A stretch of DNA of 19,412 bases from Bacillota bacterium (GCA_021820805.1 JAKADF010000011.1:1-19412), one strand, 5' to 3'; counted from the stretch's first letter, positions 1 to 8,789 are shown. Translations and numbers: made by a program. Notes: a model not told the origin generated them from the sequence alone.

Positions 1-600
1 TTCAATAACTTGTAACCCTAGGTTGGTTCGTGCATCAAGCATCGTTAATACAACACCTTCAACCTCAAGGGAGGTATTCAAGTGTTTCTGCACAAGCCGT
101 ATCGTATTCAATAATTGGCTCAAACCTTCCAAAGCGTAATACTCACATTGAATTGGAATGAGAACTGAATCAGCAGCAGTTAATGCGTTTACTGTTAACA
201 AACCTAGCGAAGGAGGGCAGTCAATAATAATGTACTCATATCTACTTCGCATTGTTTGAATAGCTCTCCGTAAACGTACTTCTCTTGAGATTGTAGGAAC
301 CAGTTCAATTTCTGCACCAGCTAATTGAATCGTTGCAGGCAATACAGACAGATTATCCACACCCGAAGGCAGTATGGCATCCTCAATTGATATATCATTG
401 ATTAGGACATCATACACACAATACCGCACGTCTGCCTTATTAATACCTACTCCAGATGTGGTATTACCTTGGGGGTCAATATCTACTAAAAGCACCCTTT
501 TTCCTAACATTGCAAGACAGGCACTTAAATTGACCGCCGTTGTTGTTTTACCAACTCCGCCTTTTTGGTTTGCAATTGCCATGACTCGACCACTGGCCAC
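1..600 (-). CDS. parA: ParA/Soj chromosome partitioning ATPase (C-terminal part cut by window edge)
   Basis: A Walker-type ATPase that dimerises on ATP, binds DNA non-specifically and works with ParB (Spo0J) to segregate newly replicated origins; in Bacillus it also modulates DnaA. I translated the minus strand by hand. The reading frame opens with GTG at 600-598, 8 nt after AGGAGG, and shows the deviant Walker A motif NQKGGVGKTT near residues 10-19, LLVDIDPQGN (Walker A') and IIIDCPPSLG (Walker B). A second candidate start is the ATG six codons in (582-580), but it lacks a well-placed Shine-Dalgarno. About 200 residues are visible and the family is about 250 long, so the stop lies outside the window. 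The gene sits downstream of noc, as in Bacillus, and a terminator separates the two, so it probably has its own promoter in 601-700. I found only a weak candidate there, a TACAAT hexamer. Confidence 0.95.
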   Translation of the reverse strand, partial: MASGRVMAIANQKGGVGKTTTAVNLSACLAMLGKRVLLVDIDPQGNTTSGVGINKADVRYCVYDVLINDISIEDAILPSGVDNLSVLPATIQLAGAEIELVPTISREVRLRRAIQTMRSRYEYIIIDCPPSLGLLTVNALTAADSVLIPIQCEYYALEGLSQLLNTIRLVQKHLNTSLEVEGVVLTMLDARTNLGLQVIE

Positions 601-701
601 TCACGAGTCCTCCTAACTTTCCGTTCAAACTTCCAAATTTACTCGTCAACATTGTACCCCAAAATAACAATAGAGTTTAAATCTATTTCTAAAGGTAATA
701 G

Positions 702-735
702 AAAAACGAGACTAGCACTGGATTGCCAGTCTCGT
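702..735 (-). terminator. Rho-independent terminator after noc
   Basis: Read on the minus strand, the perfect 8-bp arms ACGAGACT and AGTCTCGT (728-735 and 706-713) extend inwards by a 4-bp stem with one G-U pair, leaving a 6-nt loop. A short T run (705-702) follows. The structure begins about 64 nt past the noc stop, so it should end the noc transcript before parA. Confidence 0.75.
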
Positions 736-798
736 ACATATCATACCATGTTTAAGGTAAGGATCCGTCAAAATCGAATAGAAGAAAATTACCTAGCT

Positions 799-1638
799 TT
801 ATGAAGATACAGGTCGATTCGATTTCGGAACGCGGATGGTAAATAAATAAAACTCTTCCTCATCTTTTTCTTCAAAATCCACGGTTAAGCCATTTTTCTC
901 AATCATTTCTAATGATTGACGGATGGTATTTACAGCAAGACGAACGTCTCGGCTCAGTCCTCTTTTCCTTGGTTTACGCTTATTTGCCCCTTCCAAGCGT
1001 TCCAAAGTAGCCTTAACACGTTCTTCCATTTGTTTTACGTTCCATCCCTTTTCAACGCACTCGTTAAGCAATTGAATCTGTAACTCTTCAGATGGAAGGG
1101 CAAGCAGAGCACGTGCATGCCGTTCAGTTATGCTCCTTGCTAACAGTGCTTGCTGCACAGCATCAGGCAAATGTAACAAGCGCAGTTTGTTTGCAATAGT
1201 AGACTGACCCTTACCTAACCGTTGCGCAAGGCTTTCCTGTGTTAGACCATGGAGTTCTAACAATTGCTGATAGGCGACAGCTTCTTCAATTGGAGTTAAT
1301 CCCTCACGCTGTAAATTTTCAATAAGGGCTGCAGATGCTGTCTGAGCATCATTCATTTCGCGAATGATAGCAGGGATAGTCGTCCAACCAAGAGATTTAA
1401 CTGCTCTCCAACGTCTTTCACCAGCAATCAACTCGTAACCGGAAGCTTTACGCCTAACCACGATTGGTTGTATGACCCCGTGCGTATGAATTGTCTTTGC
1501 TAATTCAGCAATTGCATTCTGGTCAAACACTGTTCGCGGCTGATAGGGATTAGAAACTATCTCGTCCACCGAAATGTCAACGACAGTTGTAGGTACGGAT
1601 TCCCTTGTACCCATCCACTTTCCCCAAGCCTCTCTCAT
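799..1638 (-). CDS. noc: Noc, nucleoid occlusion protein (ParB family)
   Basis: A CTP-dependent DNA-binding clamp that spreads from its binding sites, attaches to the membrane and blocks Z-ring assembly over the chromosome. It has 279 residues. It shows the ParB/Srx fold with the nucleotide-binding motif GERRWR (73-78) and ENLQRE (107-112), then a helix-turn-helix at about 131-155. The recognition-helix sequence [13 protein letters not shown] and the stretch TIHTHG..QPIVVR match Noc rather than the paralogue Spo0J, as I recall the two families. The first ten residues ([10 protein letters not shown]) look like the short amphipathic membrane-targeting helix of Noc. The position between rsmG and parA is the usual noc locus. 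The ATG start has GAGGGG 8 nt upstream and directly follows the stop codon of a possible in-frame leader ORF. Confidence 0.95.
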   Translation of the reverse strand: MREAWGKWMGTRESVPTTVVDISVDEIVSNPYQPRTVFDQNAIAELAKTIHTHGVIQPIVVRRKASGYELIAGERRWRAVKSLGWTTIPAIIREMNDAQTASAALIENLQREGLTPIEEAVAYQQLLELHGLTQESLAQRLGKGQSTIANKLRLLHLPDAVQQALLARSITERHARALLALPSEELQIQLLNECVEKGWNVKQMEERVKATLERLEGANKRKPRKRGLSRDVRLAVNTIRQSLEMIEKNGLTVDFEEKDEEEFYLFTIRVPKSNRPVSS

Positions 1639-1707
1639 TTATGACCCCTCTATTCTTGTAAACATGCATTCCGATACAATCTTACAAAACACGAGTTCAA
1701 CAAACAT
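1639..1707 (-). CDS. Possible 22-codon leader peptide ORF before noc
   Basis: The minus strand holds an ATG at 1707-1705 preceded at an ideal 7 nt by AAGGAG (1720-1715). It reads 22 codons, beginning MFVELVFCKI, and ends in TAA at 1641-1639, directly abutting the noc ATG in the same frame. This is compatible with a leader peptide translationally coupled to noc. Its Shine-Dalgarno and start codon lie in or beside an inverted repeat (1693-1717). I know no family for it, and a chance ORF of this length is possible; the strong, well-spaced Shine-Dalgarno is the main support. Confidence 0.35.
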   Translation of the reverse strand: MFVELVFCKIVSECMFTRIEGS

Positions 1708-1717
1708 TTTTGAACTC
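1693..1717. promoter_or_regulatory. Inverted repeat in the noc leader, overlapping a Shine-Dalgarno
   Basis: Perfect 7-bp arms GAGTTCA (1693-1699) and TGAACTC (1711-1717) enclose an 11-nt spacer. In the noc-sense RNA the first arm covers the GAG of AAGGAG and the loop holds the AUG of the leader ORF, so folding could hide that ribosome binding site. A GTTTTGT stretch follows on the minus strand, so a weak rsmG terminator or a protein operator is also possible. Confidence 0.4.
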
Positions 1718-1818
1718 CTTCTTAACGACAAAGGTTCTAATAGGTCGACATTTTATTCTTGTCTTCGCCATTTTTCTTACTTTTCATATATCTATGAACA
1801 ATATATCATTAGTCTCAT

Positions 1819-2529
1819 TTATAATGGTTTCTTTTGTGGAATGCCTGCCCTGCGCGGGTACTTCTTTGGTGCTTCTTTGATTTGTTTCACCAAAATTACT
1901 GTTCTTTCTCCAGCACCATTTGGCAATTCCATATGCGCAGTACCTTGAATCTTCCCGCCAAGAAGTGATGCTGCTCGTACTCCATCTGGAAATTCATCCG
2001 TTACAAGCGGACCTTTATATGCAAAGGATGTACCGCCAACTTGAACAAGCGGGCACATGAACTCAAGAAGTATATTCAACCTAGCAACAGCACGTGAGAC
2101 ACACCCTTGAAACTGATATCGATAATTTGGGTTTTGAGCTAAATCTTCCGCACGACTATGTATGAGTTCAACATTCTCTAATCCTAATTTTTCAATAACT
2201 GTTTGTAAAAACGAAATTCTTTTTGCTAAAGCATCACAAAGTGTAAATTTTATCTCAGGATGCCGAATGGCTAAAGGAATGCCGGGGAAGCCGGCGCCAG
2301 TTCCAATATCAACGACGGTTCCCCGAGTATCCTGAATCTTTTTCCATTCTGGAAGATTGCAGATTTGAACACTATCTAAAAAGTGCTTAATGAAGACATC
2401 CTGCCTCTCTGTCAGAGAGGTCAGGTTCATCTTCTGGTTCCATTCAATCAGTAAAGAATAAAATTGTTCAAGTTGTTCATATTGATTTTCAGAAAACCAC
2501 AATTCTATATCTGACTGCCAATCATCCAT
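1819..2529 (-). CDS. rsmG: RsmG (GidB), 16S rRNA G527 N7-methyltransferase
   Basis: A SAM-dependent methyltransferase that makes m7G at position 527 (E. coli numbering) of 16S rRNA in the 530 loop; loss in other species gives low-level streptomycin resistance. It has 236 residues, the normal length. The Rossmann SAM-binding loop [15 protein letters not shown] is at about 73-87, the N-terminal [10 protein letters not shown] signature at about 29-38, and the basic tail [15 protein letters not shown] is typical. The open frame runs further upstream, but that extension lies inside mnmG. The ATG at 2529 has GAGG 11 nt upstream and fits the family start. The gene overlaps the mnmG stop by 8 bp (ATGGATGA), which indicates coupled translation. 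Confidence 0.95.
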   Translation of the reverse strand: MDDWQSDIELWFSENQYEQLEQFYSLLIEWNQKMNLTSLTERQDVFIKHFLDSVQICNLPEWKKIQDTRGTVVDIGTGAGFPGIPLAIRHPEIKFTLCDALAKRISFLQTVIEKLGLENVELIHSRAEDLAQNPNYRYQFQGCVSRAVARLNILLEFMCPLVQVGGTSFAYKGPLVTDEFPDGVRAASLLGGKIQGTAHMELPNGAGERTVILVKQIKEAPKKYPRRAGIPQKKPL

Positions 2530-4408
2530 TTGCCGCTTTTCCTCGCCATGCTTCAAGATAGACCAGCAAAATTGAAATATCTGCCGGTGTAACTCCCTGT
2601 ATCCGAGAGGCCTGTCCAACTGTTTGAGGACGAATTTGTTCGAGTTTTTCTTTTGCCTCAATTGAGAGACCAGGTATTTCATTAAATTGAATACGAAGTG
2701 GAATATGCTTTTCTTCCAATCGTTTTTGCCGCTCAATTTCCATCTGTTGCTTTTGAATATAGCCAGAATACTTAGTTTGGATTTCGACTTGCTCTAAAGT
2801 ATCCTTGGGAAGCTCTGAGCAGCCAGACGGATCAAACGAATAAACGTTTTCCAGTGATAACTCAGGCCGACGCAACAGCTGCTCTAATGTCATCGCTTCT
2901 TCTATTGGGCGTGAACCCAGTTCAACAAGCTTTTCATTCACATCTTCAGGCTTAACACGGGTTTCTTTAAGTCTTTTAATTTCCAGTGCAACATCGTTCC
3001 GCTTTTTTACCATAGCATTGTATTTCTTTTTCGACAAAAGACCAATTTCCCGGCCAATATCCATCAAACGCAAATCTGCATTGTCATGTCGGAGCAAGAG
3101 GCGATATTCTGCACGTGATGTGAGCAGTCGATAAGGCTCGGTTGTTCCTTTTGTTACTAAATCGTCTATCATAACAGCGATATACGCATCTGATCTGGAC
3201 AATACAATTCCGGGCAAATCCTTTGCTTTACGAGCTGCATTAATTCCTGCCATAATACCTTGCCCAGCTGCTTCTTCATATCCAGAAGTGCCATTGATTT
3301 GTCCAGCCGTGAACAAACCTTCAACTAACTTAGTTTCAAGAGTAGGCCAAAGCTGTGTCGGTACAATCGCATCGTACTCAATTGCATATCCTGTCCGAAT
3401 CATTTCAGCTTTCTCTAGACCAGGAATGGTGTGTAAAATCTTCAATTGCACATCTTCAGGAAGACTAGTCGACAGTCCTTGAACGTACCACTCTCCAGTT
3501 TTCGGTCCTTCAGGCTCTAAGAATATTTGGTGGTTTGGTCTATCTTTGAACCGAACAACTTTATCTTCAATGGATGGACAATACCTTGGACCGCGACCTT
3601 TAATTTCCCCAGAGTACATTGGTGCACGATGGAGATTGTCCATTATAATTGCATGCGTCTCTTCATTTGTATACGTTAACCAACAAGGAACTTGCTCACG
3701 CGGTTCGACATCCGGATCAAATGAAAAATGTTCAGGCTCTGGGTCACCTGGCTGCACAACCAATTTTTCAAAATCTATGGTTTTGCAATTTACCCGCGGT
3801 GGTGTTCCAGTTTTAAACCGGACTAACTCAAAACCGAGTTCACGCAAGCTGTCCGTTAACTTAACTGCAGGCATTTGCCCATTTGGCCCACTCTCGTAAG
3901 ACACATCACCAATAAAGACTTTTCCTCGCAAATAAGTACCCGTTGTCAAAACAATTGTCTTCGCGTGAAATTCCTGTCGACTTTTTGTAACAACACCTGT
4001 AACATGTCCATTTTCATACAACAGCTCGTCTACCATACCTTGCTTTAAATGCAGGTTTTCTTGATTTTCCAAAGTCCATTTCATGGTGAGACCATATAGA
4101 GCCTTGTCAGCCTGAGCACGCAAAGCTTGCACTGCCGGGCCCTTACCGGTATTTAACATACGCATTTGGATATAGGTCTTATCGATATTCCTAGCCATCT
4201 CGCCGCCAAGTGCATCAATCTCCCGAACAACAATCCCCTTTGCGGGACCCCCAATAGATGGATTACACGGCATATATGCAATCATATCTAGATTAATCGT
4301 CAGAAGCAGTGTAATACATCCCATACGTGCAGAAGCCAAAGCAGCTTCACATCCTGCATGACCAGCACCAACAACAATTACGTCATAATTTCCTGCAAAA
4401 AAGTTCAT
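2522..4408 (-). CDS. mnmG: MnmG (GidA), tRNA uridine-34 5-carboxymethylaminomethyl modification enzyme
   Basis: The FAD-dependent partner of MnmE; together they add the aminomethyl or carboxymethylaminomethyl group at C5 of the wobble uridine in certain tRNAs. It has 628 residues, the usual size. Visible motifs are the FAD-binding GAGHAG (14-19), [13 protein letters not shown] with Cys48, [16 protein letters not shown] with the second conserved Cys, and EEAAGQG, followed by the helical C-terminal domain that contacts MnmE. The frame could open at a GTG at 4417, but that codon overlaps the GAGGTG Shine-Dalgarno, so I chose the ATG at 4408, 6 nt after it. mnmE ends 14 bp upstream and rsmG overlaps downstream, so the three are probably co-transcribed. 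Confidence 0.96.
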   Translation of the reverse strand: MNFFAGNYDVIVVGAGHAGCEAALASARMGCITLLLTINLDMIAYMPCNPSIGGPAKGIVVREIDALGGEMARNIDKTYIQMRMLNTGKGPAVQALRAQADKALYGLTMKWTLENQENLHLKQGMVDELLYENGHVTGVVTKSRQEFHAKTIVLTTGTYLRGKVFIGDVSYESGPNGQMPAVKLTDSLRELGFELVRFKTGTPPRVNCKTIDFEKLVVQPGDPEPEHFSFDPDVEPREQVPCWLTYTNEETHAIIMDNLHRAPMYSGEIKGRGPRYCPSIEDKVVRFKDRPNHQIFLEPEGPKTGEWYVQGLSTSLPEDVQLKILHTIPGLEKAEMIRTGYAIEYDAIVPTQLWPTLETKLVEGLFTAGQINGTSGYEEAAGQGIMAGINAARKAKDLPGIVLSRSDAYIAVMIDDLVTKGTTEPYRLLTSRAEYRLLLRHDNADLRLMDIGREIGLLSKKKYNAMVKKRNDVALEIKRLKETRVKPEDVNEKLVELGSRPIEEAMTLEQLLRRPELSLENVYSFDPSGCSELPKDTLEQVEIQTKYSGYIQKQQMEIERQKRLEEKHIPLRIQFNEIPGLSIEAKEKLEQIRPQTVGQASRIQGVTPADISILLVYLEAWRGKAANG

Positions 4409-4422
4409 GATGTTCACCTCAC

Positions 4423-5811
4423 TTATTTTCCTAGACAGAACTTCGAAAAGATTTCATCTAACAAGTCTTCACGTACCTCTTCACCAATCACAAGTCCAAG
4501 TTCTGCGTACACAGACTGTAATTGTACAGCTACTAAATCTAGTGTCGCACCAGCTTTTGCTGCATCCTTCGCTTCTTGCAAATCTTCATATGCGCTCTCC
4601 AACAGCTGTGCTTGTCGTTCATTTGTCAAATATGTTGTATCCACAACAGATACTTGACCTTTAAATATCAATTGCTCCACACGGTCTTCAAGTTCCCCAA
4701 TACCGTTTGCTTCCTTAGCGGATATACGGACAATGGGACTACCATCAATGGAATTTTCCCAGTTTATAAAGTCATCTGCGAGAGGGAGATCACATTTATT
4801 TAAAATAATTAAACGCGTTCGTTCTTTTGTCTCAGATAAAATTATCTCATCTTCAGGCTGCAATGGTTCATGGCCGTTCAAAACAACTAAAGTAAGTTCT
4901 GCTTCTTGAATCATCTCACGAGATTTATCAACGCCAATTTTCTCAACAATATCATTTGTTTCACGGATGCCGGCTGTATCGACGAGCCGAAGCGGAATGC
5001 CACGAATATTTACATATTCTTCAATGACATCCCTTGTCGTACCGGGAATATCAGTTACAATAGCACGTTCCCGCTTAAGAATTGCATTTAGCAAAGAAGA
5101 CTTACCTACATTGGGTCTTCCGGCGATAACAGTCGTTACACCTTCCCGAAGGATATGACCCACTCGGGCTGATTTAATTAACTCATAAATCTCATCCATC
5201 AGTTTTTCACATGCACGAACAACCTCAGAAAGCGCTAAGCTTTCTACATCATGCTCAGGATAATCAATTGTAACTTCAACATGGGCTTGTACAGAAATTA
5301 AGTCTTTACGCATTCGTGAAATTTTGTCACGAAAAAAACCTTTAACCTGATGGATTGCTGCTTGACTTGCGAATTCAGTTTTTGAACGAATTAAATCAAT
5401 AACAGCCTCTGCTTGTGACAAATCAATTCGCCCATTCAAAAATGCTCGTTTTGTAAACTCACCAGGTTCGGCCATCCGCGCCCCAGACTGAAGCACTACT
5501 TTTAACACTTGATGAACTAACTGTATTCCACCGTGAACCTGGAACTCCACAACATCCTCAGCTGTATAACTTTTCGGACCTGGCATCCACAGTATGATAC
5601 CTTCATCCACAAGCTTGTTCTGTTTTGGATCAACGATTGATCCGTAAATCATTTCTTTTTTGCTTCCTAACTGAACTCGCCGACCCGCCGGTGTTTTAAA
5701 AGCAAATTCAGCGATTTGTTTTGCAGAGGGCCCGCTTACGCGAACGATACCTACACTCGCTTCGCCAAGCGCAGTTGCAATGGCAGCGATTGTATCCTGC
5801 TCTACAACCAT
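4423..5811 (-). CDS. mnmE: MnmE (TrmE), tRNA modification GTPase
   Basis: A potassium-activated, dimerising GTPase that works with MnmG in wobble-uridine modification. It has 462 residues. The N-terminal formyl-THF-binding domain comes first ([12 protein letters not shown] at 16-27), then a helical domain split by the inserted G domain: G1 GRPNVGKS (231-238), G2 DIPGTTRD (254-261), G3 DTAG (278-281), G4 NKCD (338-341), and a likely G5 SAKE. It ends in FCLGK, the conserved C-terminal Cys motif (usually CIGK). The ATG at 5811 has AGGAGGG about 6 nt upstream. A large stem-loop lies just upstream of that Shine-Dalgarno (see 5843-5922). Confidence 0.96.
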   Translation of the reverse strand: MVVEQDTIAAIATALGEASVGIVRVSGPSAKQIAEFAFKTPAGRRVQLGSKKEMIYGSIVDPKQNKLVDEGIILWMPGPKSYTAEDVVEFQVHGGIQLVHQVLKVVLQSGARMAEPGEFTKRAFLNGRIDLSQAEAVIDLIRSKTEFASQAAIHQVKGFFRDKISRMRKDLISVQAHVEVTIDYPEHDVESLALSEVVRACEKLMDEIYELIKSARVGHILREGVTTVIAGRPNVGKSSLLNAILKRERAIVTDIPGTTRDVIEEYVNIRGIPLRLVDTAGIRETNDIVEKIGVDKSREMIQEAELTLVVLNGHEPLQPEDEIILSETKERTRLIILNKCDLPLADDFINWENSIDGSPIVRISAKEANGIGELEDRVEQLIFKGQVSVVDTTYLTNERQAQLLESAYEDLQEAKDAAKAGATLDLVAVQLQSVYAELGLVIGEEVREDLLDEIFSKFCLGK

Positions 5812-5842
5812 ATGAATCCCTCCTTTTCACTGCAATAAACAA

Positions 5843-5922
5843 ACCCTTCTCTTTCAACCCCCAACCAATCAACAAATAACATACATGATTGGAGTAAGTG
5901 AAGAGAAGGGTAGAAGTTAACC
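5843..5922 (-). promoter_or_regulatory. Structured leader between jag and mnmE, attenuator-like
   Basis: In the minus-strand RNA, ACCCTTCTCTTCA (5911-5899) pairs with TGAAAGAGAAGGGT (5856-5843) with one bulge. Nested inside, CCAATCA (5892-5886) pairs with TGATTGG (5871-5865). A T-rich stretch (TTTGTTTATT) follows. Upstream, AGGGT (5922-5918) can instead pair with ACCCT at 5911-5907, which would break the main stem. The layout resembles a terminator with a competing hairpin, or it may simply be the terminator of the yidC-jag unit. No T-box or known riboswitch motif was recognised. Confidence 0.55.
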
Positions 5923-5968
5923 CTTTCGCAGCAACCAATAAATAATAAATATCGGTATCAATTAAATA

Positions 5969-6664
5969 TCATTTTTCAATTCCTGCTGCCCGATTTCTGC
6001 TGCCGCCAGTTCGCATTACGTGTGTTCTCGAATGAGGAACAATTTTTACGCGTCTGTTCGGATCTACACCTTCACTCGATGTAGACACATCAGAACGATT
6101 TTGTAAAAAGGTATGAATTACTTTACGGTCTGAAGAAGACATCGCATCAAGTAAAACTGGCTTTCCAGTCTTTATTGCTCTTAATGCTGCCCGTTCTGCG
6201 ATTCTGCACAAGCCTTCTTTTCGACGCTGTCTATAATCACCCGCATCCACTACAAACTTCGTGAATCCGGTATTTCCACGATTTCCAACTATGTTAACAA
6301 GATATTGAATTGCATCTAACGTCGAACCATGTTTTCCAATTACAATCGGTAATCTATCTTCATCACAAGAAATTTCCATTCGAATCTCTTCATTGCTGTC
6401 CGTTTTGGTTTGTCTAGCCCGCACGATTGAACCAACACCCATGTGAGACAACAGTTCCGACAAAAAATCCTTGCCTGTCTCGTCAGGTGTTTGATTCACG
6501 GTCACCTCAACTTCTGCGTCTTTTGTTCGAATAAAACCAAATAATCCTTTTGTCGGTTCTGTAATCACACGGATAGTCGCTTGCGATCTCGTCGCACCTA
6601 ACCGAACCAGCGCTGAAGTAACAGCTTCTTCAACTGTACGCCCAGTGGCAATCACGCGCTTCAT
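5969..6664 (-). CDS. jag: Jag / KhpB, KH and R3H domain RNA-binding protein
   Basis: An RNA-binding protein that, as KhpB with KhpA in other Firmicutes, affects cell elongation and division; it is co-encoded with SpoIIIJ in Bacillus. It has 231 residues. The Jag N-terminal domain is visible at about 1-55 (ATGRTVEEAV...GLFGF), a KH domain at about 95-160 with the loop IGKHGS (109-114), and an R3H domain at about 165-211 with R180-x3-H184. The ATG start has AGGGG about 9 nt upstream. It lies 37 bp after yidC. The tail from about 200 to 231 is basic and low in recognisable structure. Confidence 0.94.
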   Translation of the reverse strand: MKRVIATGRTVEEAVTSALVRLGATRSQATIRVITEPTKGLFGFIRTKDAEVEVTVNQTPDETGKDFLSELLSHMGVGSIVRARQTKTDSNEEIRMEISCDEDRLPIVIGKHGSTLDAIQYLVNIVGNRGNTGFTKFVVDAGDYRQRRKEGLCRIAERAALRAIKTGKPVLLDAMSSSDRKVIHTFLQNRSDVSTSSEGVDPNRRVKIVPHSRTHVMRTGGSRNRAAGIEK

Positions 6665-6701
6665 TCGAATGACCCCTTTTACAAAAAGTTACTTTTGGAA
6701 A

Positions 6702-7595
6702 TTAGTCGTCTTGTAAATTCTCTTTTAGTTTTTCTTTTGATTCATTCTTGTTTACTTTTTTCTCTTTTTTCTTTGGCTTAGTTTCTGATACCTGCTCGCT
6801 GTTATTTTTCGTCTTTGATTTTCCTTTTGCATGTGCAGATGCTGTTCCAGCAACCGCTGCGGCTTGCCGTGGACGAACGTGAATAAAATAAGATTGAACT
6901 GTCGTAAATACATTGCTATAAACCCAGTAAAGTGCTAGTCCTGACGGGAACCTGCCTGCGATGAACAAAATAAATACAGGCATAATGTACAGCATCATCT
7001 TCTGCTGTTGATCTTGACCCATCATCATGACTTTAGATGAAAAGTAGGTTGTTATCGCTGCAAGGATTGGTAAAATCCACGTATGGTCTGGCTTCCCAAG
7101 ATTAAAAACTCCAAGGAATATACTCTGATTTAATGCGACATTCCCATATATCGCACCATACAACGCATACAAAATTGGAAGCTGAAATACCATAGGCAAA
7201 CAGCCAGCCATTGGATTGACGCCAGCTTCTTGATAAAGCTTCATCGTTTCTTCTTGTATCTTCTTAGGGTCGCCTTTATATTTTGATCTAAGTTGTTGAA
7301 CCTTTGGAGCAACTTCCTGCATCGCTTTGGAACTCCGGAGTTGCTTCGCCATTAAAGGTAAAATAAGAAGACGAACAAGTACAGTTACTATTAATAATGA
7401 AAGTCCATAATCCTGCCCAGTATAATGAGCAAAGAAATCTAATATATCCGATACAAATTTTAAAGCAGTGCCCCAAATATTATGAGGCCAATCGCCAGGA
7501 TGGGCTGGATACATACCACAACCTGTTACAGACAATAACGCCATTGCGCTAAGTGCCCATAGCCATTTCGTCTGACGGTTTACCTTAGCTTCCAA
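6702..7595 (-). CDS. yidC: YidC/SpoIIIJ-type membrane protein insertase (lipoprotein)
   Basis: An Oxa1-family insertase for membrane proteins; the Bacillus homologue SpoIIIJ is also needed during sporulation. It has 297 residues. The N-terminal signal carries a lipobox ending LSVTGC, with Cys26 as the lipidation site. The core follows: a first core helix with the conserved arginine (Arg75 in VTVLVRLLILP), the cytoplasmic coiled-coil hairpin (QEVAPKVQQLRSKYKGDP...), the motif NPMAGCLPMVFQLPILYALY, further helices, then a strongly basic lysine-rich tail (about 250-297) of the kind that contacts ribosomes. The start is TTG at 7595 with AGGAGG about 10 nt upstream; no ATG fits. It lies 17 bp after yidD. 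Confidence 0.95.
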   Translation of the reverse strand: MEAKVNRQTKWLWALSAMALLSVTGCGMYPAHPGDWPHNIWGTALKFVSDILDFFAHYTGQDYGLSLLIVTVLVRLLILPLMAKQLRSSKAMQEVAPKVQQLRSKYKGDPKKIQEETMKLYQEAGVNPMAGCLPMVFQLPILYALYGAIYGNVALNQSIFLGVFNLGKPDHTWILPILAAITTYFSSKVMMMGQDQQQKMMLYIMPVFILFIAGRFPSGLALYWVYSNVFTTVQSYFIHVRPRQAAAVAGTASAHAKGKSKTKNNSEQVSETKPKKKEKKVNKNESKEKLKENLQDD

Positions 7596-7612
7596 TATGC
7601 GAACTCCTCCTA

Positions 7613-7858
7613 CTATTTTAAGGGAACGTGGTCAATACCACCTTGGTGCCATGGACCGCATTTTCCGATCCGCTTTAATGCCAACCATCCGCCTTTTATG
7701 ACACCAAATCGCATGACTGATTCTATGGCATACTGGGAACAGCTTGGAATAAATCGGCAAGTAGGTGGCTTTAAAGGAGAAATTACTATTTGATAAAATC
7801 GTATTAACTGAACCACTACACTCCGTAACAAGCGGCCCATCTCCCCGTCCAACATCAT
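7613..7858 (-). CDS. yidD: YidD, membrane protein insertion efficiency factor
   Basis: A small membrane-associated protein that helps YidC-dependent insertion. It has 81 residues, a normal length. The conserved core is visible: [11 protein letters not shown]...[15 protein letters not shown], then [24 protein letters not shown]. The ATG at 7858 overlaps the rnpA stop in an ATGA arrangement, which implies translational coupling. A second ATG follows at once, and a third lies at codon 7 after GGGGAG, so the exact start is uncertain by a few residues. Confidence 0.93.
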   Translation of the reverse strand: MMLDGEMGRLLRSVVVQLIRFYQIVISPLKPPTCRFIPSCSQYAIESVMRFGVIKGGWLALKRIGKCGPWHQGGIDHVPLK

Positions 7859-8193
7859 ACCATGAATTTTGCTCGACGCAGCAACTTTAAAACATCATTT
7901 TCTAGTTCGCTAAAATTTGCTTCTGCAGCAGTTTTCCGACAAACTACCACCATATCATAAGGTAAATTTGCTAAATGCTCTAGGTGTTTTTGAAAACAAG
8001 CTCGTAAAAGTCGCTTAAGCCGATTTCTAACAACCGCATTTCCAACTTTTTTACTTATAGAAAAACCGATTCTAAATGTGTTGGTACGATTCTCAAAACA
8101 ATACAAGACAAGTTTTGCGGTTGCGACAGATTTCCCTCGTTGAAACACTCGGCGAAAGTCTCTGTTTTCTTTCAATCGATAGCGACTTTGCAC
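7855..8193 (-). CDS. rnpA: Ribonuclease P protein component
   Basis: The basic protein subunit of RNase P, which aids 5' maturation of tRNA precursors by the catalytic RNA. Motifs in order are [37 protein letters not shown] and LKRLLRACF, the conserved RNR-type RNA-binding helix. I chose the GTG at 8193 (112 residues) because GGAAGG lies about 10 nt upstream. The TTG at 8199 (114 residues) would sit only about 4 nt from it. The gene follows rpmH as usual, but an intrinsic terminator lies between them, so it may receive only read-through transcription. The stop overlaps the yidD start. Confidence 0.94.
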   Translation of the reverse strand: MQSRYRLKENRDFRRVFQRGKSVATAKLVLYCFENRTNTFRIGFSISKKVGNAVVRNRLKRLLRACFQKHLEHLANLPYDMVVVCRKTAAEANFSELENDVLKLLRRAKFMV

Positions 8194-8240
8194 AAACAAC
8201 GATCCTTCCTATTATTACACATCAAATCATTTCCTATATC

Positions 8241-8264
8241 AAAAAAGGCCACGAAAGTGTGGCC
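8241..8264 (-). terminator. Intrinsic terminator between rpmH and rnpA
   Basis: Minus-strand RNA GGCCAC (8264-8259) pairs with GTGGCC (8252-8247) around a 6-nt loop and is followed by six U residues (8246-8241). It starts 5 bp after the rpmH stop and ends about 48 bp before rnpA. It would yield abundant monocistronic rpmH mRNA and weaker rnpA read-through. Confidence 0.8.
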
Positions 8265-8269
8265 TCATG

Positions 8270-8404
8270 TTATGCAGATAAAACTTTTCTTCCTCGACTA
8301 CGGCGTGCTGCTAGAACCTTGCGGCCATTTTTGCTTGCCATACGTTTGCGAAATCCATGTACTTTTTTACGTTTACGCGTATTTGGATGATAGGTCGGCC
8401 TCAT
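8270..8404 (-). CDS. rpmH: 50S ribosomal protein L34
   Basis: The smallest, very basic protein of the large ribosomal subunit. I translated it by hand: 44 residues, starting [18 protein letters not shown], with the typical [21 protein letters not shown] run. Length and sequence match the family throughout. The ATG at 8404 has a purine-rich AAGGGGGTGG 7 nt upstream. It is the first gene left of oriC, diverges from dnaA, and is driven by a promoter with consensus hexamers. Confidence 0.97.
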   Translation of the reverse strand: MRPTYHPNTRKRKKVHGFRKRMASKNGRKVLAARRSRGRKVLSA

Positions 8405-8425
8405 TTAACGCCACCCCCTTTACTT

Positions 8426-8458
8426 ATGGACAGACTGATGAAAATTATATCTGTCCAT
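8426..8458. repeat. 9-bp perfect inverted repeat bracketing the rpmH -10 box
   Basis: ATGGACAGA (8426-8434) and TCTGTCCAT (8450-8458) are exact reverse complements with a 15-bp spacer that contains the -10 hexamer and reaches the likely transcription start. It could be an operator. As RNA only one arm is transcribed, so a hairpin role in this transcript is unlikely. Confidence 0.6.
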
Positions 8459-8473
8459 CACTATTCTTGTCAA
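8444..8473 (-). promoter_or_regulatory. rpmH promoter with consensus -35 and -10
   Basis: On the minus strand TTGACA (8473-8468) and TATAAT (8449-8444) are separated by 18 bp. Both hexamers match the vegetative sigma consensus exactly. The transcript would start near 8437, about 33 nt before the rpmH ATG. Confidence 0.85.
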
Positions 8474-8541
8474 TGACACCCTTTGTTAAATCGGGATCCA
8501 TTATTTGCTCACAGATTTTTGCACAGCCTAAGTCGACTAAA

Positions 8542-8548
8542 TTCGACA
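8542..8548 (-). promoter_or_regulatory. Spo0A-box-like heptamer in oriC
   Basis: The minus strand reads TGTCGAA, the consensus Spo0A (0A) box. It lies at the left end of the DnaA-box cluster. Spo0A binding to oriC is known in Bacillus subtilis; binding here is inferred. Confidence 0.4.
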
Positions 8549-8789
8549 AAATTATTGTTTTCTACATTTGTCCACAAAGTTTTACACATTTCCACATGTG
8601 GATAATTGTACTTAGAAGAAAAAGTTCACATTGTGGATAACCATAAATGCATTGCCGTAACCTTACTATTTCTGTTATTATAATTCCTACGGTTACCCAC
8701 AACTCCTGTGAATAAGTGTATTTTATCCACAGACTTATACACACCTTGTGGATAACTTAATTCACAATAGTTGTATATGTGCACAACTA

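Noticed and set aside
2400..2425. Stem CCTGCCTCTCT/AGAGAGGTCAGG within rsmG
   Set aside because: It is a good stem with one bulge but has no U-tract and lies in coding sequence; no further support.
2530..2736. N-terminal extension of rsmG
   Set aside because: It lies wholly inside mnmG in another frame, has no family similarity, and the ATG at 2529 fits the family.
3045..3058. Noc-binding-site-like ATTTCCCGGCCAAT inside mnmG
   Set aside because: It matches ATTTCCCGGGAAAT at 12 of 14 bases, but it is not palindromic and the bases encode conserved residues; one isolated near match is weak.
8140..8640. Plus-strand 166-codon frame across rpmH and oriC
   Set aside because: Antisense to rnpA and rpmH and runs through DnaA boxes; no recognisable protein features.
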